This document shows positions 1-3,638 of a stretch of 5,359 bases of DNA, piece by piece (position 1 is the stretch's first letter; every line of letters starts with the position of its first letter). The stretch is from Acetobacter sp. CAG:977 (GTDB taxonomy: Bacteria > Pseudomonadota > Alphaproteobacteria > CAAGCB01 > CAG-977), in contig HF994903.1 of the NCBI GenBank assembly GCA_000434295.1, forward strand, positions 1 through 5,359, in the 5' to 3' direction. A program made the translations under genes and the position numbers. The notes under the pieces were generated by a model that was given only the letters and a program-made list of their open reading frames with translations, was not told where the DNA came from and ran no database searches.

Positions 1-22
1 CGTTTCCAAAATTGTCGAATAA
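1..22 (+). CDS. tuf: 3' end of probable elongation factor Tu gene (partial)
   Basis: Only the last six codons and the stop are present: bases 2-19 read V-S-K-I-V-E and 20-22 is TAA. EF-Tu proteins commonly end in a strand of the form GAGVVSKI(V/L)E. A tuf gene directly upstream of trnW-secE-nusG is a common bacterial arrangement. The identification rests on these six residues plus context, so it is likely but not proven. A strong hairpin pair follows the stop codon at once, as expected for the end of a highly transcribed gene. Confidence 0.7.
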
Positions 23-24
23 TA

Positions 25-52
25 AAAAAATCAAATTAGTACTTGATTTTTT
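25..52 (+). terminator. A/T-rich hairpin just after tuf (first of a pair)
   Basis: Bases 25-34 (AAAAAATCAA) pair perfectly with 43-52 (TTGATTTTTT), giving 10 bp around an 8-nt loop. Only one pair is G-C, so the stem is weak. It has the A-tract/stem/T-tract layout of a bidirectional intrinsic terminator. It starts two bases after the tuf stop codon and may act together with the stronger hairpin that follows. Confidence 0.5.
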
Positions 53-55
53 GCG

Positions 56-83
56 AAGGGATGGGTAGTTTTACCCATCCCTT
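56..83 (+). terminator. Strong hairpin, probable tuf terminator
   Basis: Bases 56-67 (AAGGGATGGGTA) pair without mismatch with 72-83 (TACCCATCCCTT), giving 12 bp closed by a 4-nt GTTT loop. The stem is followed by TCGTTCT, a poor but T-containing tail. The position between tuf and trnW suggests that it ends or reduces tuf transcription before the tRNA-secE unit. The weak T-tract leaves room for read-through or for a role in 3'-end protection. Confidence 0.7.
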
Positions 84-124
84 TCGTTCTGTACGGAGTC
101 GGAAGGAATTTTTATGCGGTTTGC

Positions 125-200
125 AGGGGTGTAGCTCAACTGGTAGAGCACCGGTCTCCAAAACCGGGGGTTACGGGTTCGATCCCTGTCGCCCCTGCCA
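125..200 (+). tRNA. trnW: tRNA-Trp (anticodon CCA)
   Basis: This is a complete 76-nt cloverleaf. The acceptor stem is 125-131 with 190-196 (7 pairs, one T-G wobble). The D stem is 134-137 with 146-149. The anticodon stem is 151-155 with 163-167 and encloses loop 156-162 with CCA at 158-160. The variable loop is 168-172. The T stem is 173-177 with 185-189, with loop TTCGATC. The discriminator base is G197, and CCA is encoded at 198-200. The tRNA reads UGG codons. It is followed closely by secE with no hairpin between them, so the two are probably made on one transcript and separated by tRNA 3'-end processing. Confidence 0.98.
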
Positions 201-229
201 AGATCGCGACAGAAATTAGGAAAGAATTT

Positions 230-427
230 ATGGCAAAGCTCAATCCCGTATTGTTTATGCGTCAGGTACGTCAGGAAATCGGCAAGGTTGTCTGGCCGAC
301 TCGTCGTGAAGCATCGATGTCGACGTTGATGGTTATTTTATTTACGGTGTGTGCTGCCGTGTACTTTTTTGTAGTTGATCAGGTTCTGGCGTATGCCATG
401 AAACTGATATTGGGATTGGGAGGTTAA
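230..427 (+). CDS. secE: Preprotein translocase subunit SecE
   Basis: SecE is an essential inner-membrane subunit of the SecYEG channel. It clamps SecY and supports export and membrane insertion of proteins. The predicted protein has 65 residues. Its amphipathic N-terminal segment contains the family's conserved W-P-T-R-R-E at 22-27. One transmembrane helix spans about 31-58, and the protein ends L-G-L-G-G. This is the short single-span form found in most bacteria, unlike the three-span E. coli protein of about 127 residues. The ATG has an AGGAAAG Shine-Dalgarno at 218-224 with 5-nt spacing. The gene lies 29 nt after tRNA-Trp and 6 nt before nusG, so secE and nusG are almost certainly cotranscribed. 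Confidence 0.97.
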   Translation: MAKLNPVLFMRQVRQEIGKVVWPTRREASMSTLMVILFTVCAAVYFFVVDQVLAYAMKLILGLGG

Positions 428-433
428 GGCGAA

Positions 434-964
434 ATGGCCGCCCGTTGGTATGTATTGCACGTTTATTCGGGTTCAGAAAAGAAAGTAGCCGAAGCGATTC
501 GCGAAAATGCGGAACGCAAGGGTATGTCGGCATCTTTTGAACAGGTGTTGGTTCCGGTCGAATCGGTTGTGGAGGTTCGTCGCGGCTCCAAAGTTAATTC
601 GGAGCGCAAGTTTTTCCCCGGCTATGTTTTGGTCAAGATGGATATGACGGATGAAACGTGGCATTTGGTTAAAAGCACGCCGAAAGTAACGGGCTTTTTG
701 GGCAGTCGCGGTCGCCCGACTCCGATTTCGGAAGCCGAAGCTCAACGTATTATGCATCAGGTGGATGAAGGCGTGGAACGTCCCAAGAGCTCTGTGACCT
801 ACGAGGTTGGCGAACAGGTTCGCGTTTCCGACGGTCCTTTTGCGGCATTTACGGGCTTTGTCGAAGAAGTCGATGCGGAAAAGGAACGTTTGAAAGTTTC
901 CGTTTCCATTTTCGGTCGTCCGACGCCCGTCGAACTGGAATATTCCCAAGTCGAGAAAGTCTGA
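434..964 (+). CDS. nusG: Transcription termination/antitermination factor NusG
   Basis: NusG binds elongating RNA polymerase, suppresses pausing, and links polymerase to Rho or to ribosomal protein S10. The predicted protein has 176 residues, a usual length. The NGN domain spans about 1-115. It starts W-Y-V-L-H-V-Y-S-G-S-E-K and contains the signature K-F-F-P-G-Y-V-L-V at 59-67. The C-terminal KOW domain lies at about 124-176, with G-E-Q-V-R-V at 126-131, D-G-P-F at 133-136 and F-G-R-P-T-P-V-E-L at 160-168. The ATG is six bases after the secE stop. Its ribosome-binding sequence (GGGAGG near 418-423) overlaps the end of secE, which suggests translational coupling. A long hairpin follows the stop. 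Confidence 0.98.
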   Translation: MAARWYVLHVYSGSEKKVAEAIRENAERKGMSASFEQVLVPVESVVEVRRGSKVNSERKFFPGYVLVKMDMTDETWHLVKSTPKVTGFLGSRGRPTPISEAEAQRIMHQVDEGVERPKSSVTYEVGEQVRVSDGPFAAFTGFVEEVDAEKERLKVSVSIFGRPTPVELEYSQVEKV

Positions 965-977
965 GAAAAAGAGTTTT

Positions 978-1014
978 AAGCGTCTTTTGGAAATCGATTC
1001 GCCGAAGGACGCTT
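978..1014 (+). terminator. nusG-rplK hairpin, terminator or attenuator candidate
   Basis: Bases 978-990 pair with 1002-1014 to give 13 bp, two of them G-T wobbles, around an 11-nt loop (991-1001). The lower stem is AAGCGTC with GACGCTT. The run TTTT at 1013-1016 sits at the 3' foot, so the shape fits an intrinsic terminator ending the secE-nusG unit. In E. coli the rplK operon has its own promoter after nusG. I could not find a convincing promoter here, so partial read-through or processing is equally possible. Confidence 0.55.
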
Positions 1015-1017
1015 TTA

Positions 1018-1046
1018 CGTGGCGGGCGAGCCATCGCCGGACCACG
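1018..1046 (+). promoter_or_regulatory. Stem-loop in the rplK leader, possible L1 regulatory site
   Basis: CGTGG (1018-1022) pairs with CCACG (1042-1046). C1023 pairs with G1040, with A1041 bulged and G1024/G1039 opposed. GGCGA (1025-1029) then pairs with TCGCC (1034-1038) around a GCCA loop. The L11-L1 operon of many bacteria is autoregulated by L1 binding to a leader structure that imitates its rRNA site. This interrupted helix is in the right place for that, but I cannot confirm the L1 consensus by eye. Confidence 0.35.
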
Positions 1047-1100
1047 AACCTTGAAAGCCGAAAGGCAAACGAATCGAAAATTTAATTTTGAGGTAGAACA

Positions 1101-1529
1101 ATGGCAAAGAAGATTGTCGGGTTTATCAAATTGCAGATCCCGGCCGGAAAGGCAAACCCGTCTCCTCCCGTCGGCCCTGCTTTGGGTCAGCGCGGGCTGA
1201 ACATCATGGAATTTTGCAAAGCGTTTAACGCAGCGACGCAAAAGCTGGAACCGGGGATGCCCATTCCCGTAGTTATCACGGCGTATGCGGATCGTACGTT
1301 TTCGTTTATCACGAAAATGCCGCCCGTCAGCTATTTCATTACGAAAGCAGCCGGCGTAGCGAAAGGTTCGAAAGAACCCGGCCGTACCAAAGTCGGGAAG
1401 CTTACGAAAGCACAGGTTAAGGAAATTGCCGAAAAGAAGATGCCTGATTTGAACTGCTCGACGGTAGAATCCGCCATGGCGATGGTCAGCGGACAGGCTC
1501 GTTCCATGGGCATTGAAGTTGTGGAGTAA
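1101..1529 (+). CDS. rplK: 50S ribosomal protein L11 (uL11)
   Basis: L11 binds the GTPase-associated region of 23S rRNA at the base of the L7/L12 stalk. It takes part in factor-dependent GTP hydrolysis and in stringent-response signalling through RelA. The predicted protein has 142 residues, the typical length. The N-terminal domain (about 1-70) carries P-A-G-K-A-N-P-S-P-P-V-G-P-A-L-G at 14-29 and G-L-N-I-M-E-F-C-K at 32-40. The hinge is P-P-V-S-Y at 74-78. The rRNA-binding C-terminal domain includes G-S-K-E-P-G-R at 89-95 and the conserved G-Q-A-R-S-M-G-I at 131-138. The ATG has GAGG at 1090-1093 with 7-nt spacing. rplA follows after 6 nt. Confidence 0.98.
   Translation: MAKKIVGFIKLQIPAGKANPSPPVGPALGQRGLNIMEFCKAFNAATQKLEPGMPIPVVITAYADRTFSFITKMPPVSYFITKAAGVAKGSKEPGRTKVGKLTKAQVKEIAEKKMPDLNCSTVESAMAMVSGQARSMGIEVVE
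1521..1526 (+). promoter_or_regulatory. rplA Shine-Dalgarno inside the rplK 3' end
   Basis: GTGGAG at 1521-1526 lies 9 nt before the rplA ATG and directly before the rplK stop codon (1527-1529). Ribosomes finishing rplK would therefore cover the rplA initiation site. This fits the translational coupling by which L1 controls both proteins in model bacteria. Confidence 0.6.
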
Positions 1530-1535
1530 GCGAAC

Positions 1536-2246
1536 ATGGCGAATAAAGGAAAACGTTTGACGGGTGCGTATAAAACCGTCGACACCGTTAAAGCTTATGA
1601 ACTGGACGAAGCGATTTCCGTTTTGAAGAATGCGCCGAAGGCCAAGTTTGACGAAACGGTAGAAATCGTCATGGGTCTGAACGTGGATCCCCGCCAGGCT
1701 GATCAGATGATTCGCGGCGTTGTCGCGTTGCCGAACGGCACGGGCAAGACGGTTCGCGTAGCTGTTTTTGCCAAAGGTCCGAAGTTGGAAGAAGCCGTCA
1801 AGGCCGGCGCCGACGTCTACGGAGCGGAAGATTTGATGGAAACCGTATTGTCGGGAAAAATCGAATTCGACCGTTGCATTGCGACGCCTGACATGATGGG
1901 TGTTGTCGGCCGTTTGGGTAAGGTGTTGGGTCCTCGCGGATTGATGCCGAACCCGAAACTGGGTACCGTAACGAACGACGTTGCGGGCGCCGTTAAGGCT
2001 GTCAAAGCCGGTCAGGTTGAATTCCGCGTTGAAAGCGCCGGACAGATTCACGCCGGTATCGGCAAAATCAGCTTTGATGAAAAGCAGATTAAAGAAAATA
2101 TTGTTGCTTTTGCACAAGCCATCTTGAAAGCCAAGCCGGCGAGTGTTAAAGGTACATACCTGAAACGCGTCGGTCTGAGCACGACTCAGGGCGTCGGTGT
2201 AAAGGTTTCCGTTCCCAGTGTTGCCGCTGCGGCATCGGGGAACTGA
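1536..2246 (+). CDS. rplA: 50S ribosomal protein L1 (uL1)
   Basis: L1 forms the mobile L1 stalk that guides deacylated tRNA out of the E site. In many bacteria it also represses its own rplK-rplA mRNA. The predicted protein has 236 residues, within the normal range of about 230-240. The N-terminal segment carries the usual lysine-rich start M-A-N-K-G-K-R. Domain I residues include F-D-E-T-V-E at 38-43. The family signature around G-K-V-L-G-P-R-G-L-M-P-N-P-K at 128-141 is intact and followed by G-T-V-T. C-terminal residues K-G-T-Y-L-K at 205-210 complete domain I, and the tail is alanine-rich. The gene starts 6 nt after rplK and is followed by a 271-nt structured leader before rplJ. Confidence 0.98.
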   Translation: MANKGKRLTGAYKTVDTVKAYELDEAISVLKNAPKAKFDETVEIVMGLNVDPRQADQMIRGVVALPNGTGKTVRVAVFAKGPKLEEAVKAGADVYGAEDLMETVLSGKIEFDRCIATPDMMGVVGRLGKVLGPRGLMPNPKLGTVTNDVAGAVKAVKAGQVEFRVESAGQIHAGIGKISFDEKQIKENIVAFAQAILKAKPASVKGTYLKRVGLSTTQGVGVKVSVPSVAAAASGN

Positions 2247-2256
2247 TAAAAAGCCG

Positions 2257-2274
2257 GATCCGGGCGACCGGATC
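2257..2274 (+). promoter_or_regulatory. GNRA-capped hairpin after rplA
   Basis: GATCCGG (2257-2263) pairs perfectly with CCGGATC (2268-2274), closed by a GCGA tetraloop of the stable GNRA class. It begins 10 nt after the rplA stop. No T-tract follows, so it is not an intrinsic terminator. It may protect the 3' end of rplA mRNA after processing or form the first helix of the rplJ leader. Confidence 0.5.
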
Positions 2275-2284
2275 GGGACACAAG

Positions 2285-2312
2285 GGGGGAATGAGGCTTG
2301 CCGATTTCCCCC
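2285..2312 (+). promoter_or_regulatory. Second helix of the rplJ leader
   Basis: GGGGGAA (2285-2291) pairs with TTCCCCC (2306-2312) across a 14-nt loop. It lies immediately upstream of the L10-binding element. The flanking segments GGACA (2276-2280) and TGTCC (2317-2321) could extend this helix below a small internal loop. That extension would compete with the L10 element for 2317-2320. Confidence 0.45.
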
Positions 2313-2315
2313 GTC

Positions 2316-2377
2316 CTGTCCAAGACTGCAGGTGTACCCGCGAGGGTTCGTAAAGGTCAGACCGCCTGCATAGACAG
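2316..2377 (+). promoter_or_regulatory. L10 leader: autoregulatory site for the L10-L7/L12 complex
   Basis: The element follows the layout of the E. coli rplJ leader as I recall it. The outer stem is CTGTC (2316-2320) with GACAG (2373-2377). A 6-against-2 internal loop follows, CAAGAC (2321-2326) facing TA (2371-2372), like the E. coli GAAGAC/UA kink. The inner stem is TGCAGG (2327-2332) with CCTGCA (2365-2370). Inside it, ACCC-GCGA-GGGT (2336-2347) is a GNRA-capped hairpin like the E. coli GUUUC-GCAA-GAAAC. In E. coli, excess L10-L12 complex binds here and reduces translation of rplJ and rplL. The position after rplA and 140 nt before rplJ agrees. The pairing is seen directly, and the function is inferred from the family. 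Confidence 0.88.
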
Positions 2378-2437
2378 AAGAACAAGTTTTTTAGCTGCTC
2401 CGTTGGAATGGTTTATGGCTTGAGCTTTTGGACAGGG

Positions 2438-2466
2438 AAAGTTTTCGACATGGGGTCGAAAATTTT
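2438..2466 (+). terminator. Attenuator-like hairpin in the rplJ leader
   Basis: TTTTCGAC (2442-2449) pairs with GTCGAAAA (2455-2462) around a 5-nt ATGGG loop. AAAG (2438-2441) can continue pairing with TTTT (2463-2466) through one G-T wobble. The stem is only moderately stable, but an A-tract, a short loop and a following T-run give it a terminator outline. It lies between the L10 element and the rplJ start, where a premature terminator could set rplJ-rplL expression. Some bacteria do use termination at this leader, but in proteobacteria control is usually translational. Confidence 0.4.
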
Positions 2467-2504
2467 GAGTATCCGCTCTTTTTCACGAAAGGGCGGAGGA
2501 ATGA

Positions 2505-2510
2505 AGAGGA
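2505..2510 (+). promoter_or_regulatory. Shine-Dalgarno that fixes the rplJ GTG start
   Basis: AGAGGA at 2505-2510 is 7 nt before GTG 2518-2520. The only nearby ATG (2501) is in another frame and stops after six codons, so the GTG is the best-supported rplJ start. A second purine-rich block, GGAGGA at 2495-2500, lies just upstream. Confidence 0.7.
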
Positions 2511-2517
2511 TACAAAA

Positions 2518-3006
2518 GTGAAACGTGAACAAAAAGCTGAATTGCGTTCGCAGATGAACGAAGACTTCAGCAACGCATCATTGGTTGTCGTGACCCACTA
2601 TTCGGGGTTGACGGTTGCCGAGATGTCTGCGTTGCGTGACGGTGTTCGCAAAGCGGATGCAAAGTTTCGCGTGACAAAGAACCGTATTACTCGTCTTGCT
2701 CTTGCTGGAACACAGTATGAAGGATTGGCCGACCTGATGAAAGGTCCTACGGCGATTTCGTATTCCGTAGATCCTGTTGCGGCGGCCAAGGCTGTTGTCG
2801 AATTTGCCAAGAAGAATGAAAAGTTGATCATTTGCGGCGGCATCATGAACGGCAAAGCGTTGTCCGTAGCCGAAATCAAGGCTTTGGGCGAATTGCCGAC
2901 GATGGATGAACTGCGCGGCAAACTGGTCGGCTTGATTCAGGCGCCTGCGGCACAGATTGCGCGTGTTCTGAAGGCGTATGCCGACAAGGAAGAACAGGCG
3001 GCGTAA
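2518..3006 (+). CDS. rplJ: 50S ribosomal protein L10 (uL10)
   Basis: L10 anchors the L7/L12 dimers to the base of the stalk beside L11, and with L12 it represses its own mRNA. From the GTG start the protein has 162 residues beginning M-K-R-E-Q-K-A-E-L, the normal L10 N-terminus. The rRNA-binding globular domain includes Y-S-G-L-T-V-A-E-M at 28-36 and the V-T-K-N-R segment at 52-56. K-G-P-T-A-I-S-Y at 75-82 is also typical. The C-terminal helix that binds L12 runs from about 129 to 160. It is about as long as in E. coli and appears 10-11 residues shorter than the alphaproteobacterial form I recall. An open frame continues upstream to a TTG at 2428, but that stretch has no L10 similarity and lies in structured leader. 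Confidence 0.96.
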   Translation: MKREQKAELRSQMNEDFSNASLVVVTHYSGLTVAEMSALRDGVRKADAKFRVTKNRITRLALAGTQYEGLADLMKGPTAISYSVDPVAAAKAVVEFAKKNEKLIICGGIMNGKALSVAEIKALGELPTMDELRGKLVGLIQAPAAQIARVLKAYADKEEQAA

Positions 3007-3020
3007 AAGTTTGCTGTCAC

Positions 3021-3059
3021 GGAATCGCAAGGTTCCAAATTTTTCGCGTCATAAGACGC
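3021..3059 (+). promoter_or_regulatory. Two small hairpins between rplJ and rplL
   Basis: GGAA (3021-3024) pairs with TTCC (3033-3036) and is followed by AAATTTTT. GCGTC (3046-3050) then pairs with GACGC (3055-3059) around an ATAA loop. Both are short. They may protect or pace the rplJ-rplL junction, where L7/L12 must be made in several-fold excess over L10. Neither is strong enough to call a terminator. The rest of this 90-nt spacer is A/T-rich sequence leading to the rplL ribosome-binding site. Confidence 0.35.
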
Positions 3060-3096
3060 ATAACTTTATTAAATGTTGTTAAACGGAGTTAAAAAA

Positions 3097-3468
3097 ATGG
3101 CTGATCTCGCCAAAATCGTTGATGAATTGTCTGCTCTGACAGTTTTGGAAGCTGCTGAACTGTCGAAAATGCTGGAAGAAAAGTGGGGCGTTTCTGCGGC
3201 TGCTCCCGTAGCTGTTGCCGCTGCCGGTGCTGCCGGTGCCGCTCCTGCCGAAGAAAAGACGGAATTTACCATTGTTCTGGCTGAAGCCGGCGCAAACAAG
3301 ATCAACGTCATTAAAGAAGTTCGCGCTATTACCGGCTTGGGCTTGAAAGAAGCCAAAGACTTGGTTGAATCGGCTCCGAAGCCTGTTAAAGAAGGCGTAT
3401 CCAAGGAAGATGCCGATAAGATTAAGAAACAGCTGGAAGGTGCCGGCGCTAAGGTTGAAGTGAAGTAA
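3097..3468 (+). CDS. rplL: 50S ribosomal protein L7/L12 (bL12)
   Basis: L7/L12 is the only multi-copy ribosomal protein. Its dimers hang from L10 and recruit translation GTPases. The predicted protein has 123 residues, the usual length. The N-terminal dimerisation and L10-binding domain spans 1-32 (M-A-D-L-A-K-I-V-D-E start). A flexible alanine/glycine-rich hinge covers about 33-53. The globular factor-binding domain at 54-123 contains K-I-N-V-I-K-E-V-R at 68-76 and G-L-G-L-K-E-A-K-D-L-V at 80-90. The chosen ATG has GGAG at 3085-3088 with 8-nt spacing. An in-frame ATG at 3073 would add eight unconserved residues and has no ribosome-binding site. The hinge DNA carries a 9-bp tandem repeat. Confidence 0.98.
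   Translation: MADLAKIVDELSALTVLEAAELSKMLEEKWGVSAAAPVAVAAAGAAGAAPAEEKTEFTIVLAEAGANKINVIKEVRAITGLGLKEAKDLVESAPKPVKEGVSKEDADKIKKQLEGAGAKVEVK
3220..3237 (+). repeat. Two tandem 9-bp repeats in the rplL hinge
   Basis: GCTGCCGGT occurs twice in a row (3220-3228 and 3229-3237), in frame, each encoding Ala-Ala-Gly in the flexible hinge of L7/L12. Slippage at such repeats changes hinge length by three residues without harming the frame, and the hinge is known to vary in length among bacteria. Confidence 0.8.
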
Positions 3469-3491
3469 TTCGCTTTTTCCTTTACGGTTTT

Positions 3492-3540
3492 AGGGACCGG
3501 GCGAAAAAGGTTGGAAAAGACCTTTTTATGTCCGGTCCTT
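3492..3540 (+). promoter_or_regulatory. Large rplL-rpoB stem-loop (attenuator or RNase III site candidate)
   Basis: The outer arm AGGGACCGG (3492-3500) pairs with CCGGTCCTT (3532-3540), with one wobble. A few imperfect pairs connect it to an inner arm, AAAAAGGT (3504-3511) with ACCTTTTT (3520-3527), around an 8-nt loop. About 20 pairs form in total. The inner arm alone looks like a terminator with A- and T-tracts. In E. coli the rplL-rpoB gap holds an attenuator and an RNase III processing site that lower rpoB output relative to ribosomal proteins. The same location suggests the same role here. Confidence 0.6.
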
Positions 3541-3560
3541 GAAGTCGTTTTATTCCGAGC

Positions 3561-3580
3561 GGCGCCGGGATCGGGGCGCC
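3561..3580 (+). promoter_or_regulatory. GC-rich hairpin before rpoB
   Basis: GGCGCC at 3561-3566 and GGCGCC at 3575-3580 pair over 6 bp around an 8-nt GGGATCGG loop. The downstream sequence is A-rich (GAAAATAAAT), not T-rich, so it is not a normal + strand terminator. Its role is unknown. It may be part of the same processing or attenuation region as the larger stem-loop upstream. Confidence 0.45.
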
Positions 3581-3638
3581 CGAAAATAAATCCGGTCAAC
3601 ATGTACAGATGACTTTTTTATAAGAATGGGGAGCGATA

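Noticed and set aside
84..124. Promoter for the tRNA-Trp-secE unit in the short gap after the tuf hairpins
   Set aside because: Only poor -35/-10 candidates are visible (TTCTGT and TTTATG), and the start would fall 2 nt from the tRNA 5' end. A promoter may exist but cannot be supported from the sequence.
1047..1100. Promoter for rplK at TTGAAA (1051)
   Set aside because: No acceptable -10 box occurs at 16-18 nt spacing. The A/T stretch at 1077-1089 is too far away and too close to the ribosome-binding site.
849..2117. A 422-codon antisense open frame on the minus strand across nusG, rplK and rplA
   Set aside because: It lies opposite three clearly real genes, has a composition expected from the reverse complement of biased codons (rich in R, F, N and H), and shows no recognisable domain.
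2428..2517. Upstream extension of rplJ to a TTG start, adding 30 residues
   Set aside because: The added residues do not resemble L10, the TTG has no good ribosome-binding site, and the stretch overlaps leader hairpins. The GTG at 2518 gives the normal N-terminus.
3073..3096. Earlier in-frame ATG for rplL (3073)
   Set aside because: The eight extra residues are not part of L7/L12, and no Shine-Dalgarno precedes 3073. GGAG at 3085-3088 serves the ATG at 3097.
3596..3624. Promoter-like TCAACA - 17 nt - TATAAG before rpoB
   Set aside because: It matches 4/6 and 5/6 of the sigma-70 consensus, but the predicted start near 3631 would cut off most of the rpoB ribosome-binding site. The A/T match may be chance.
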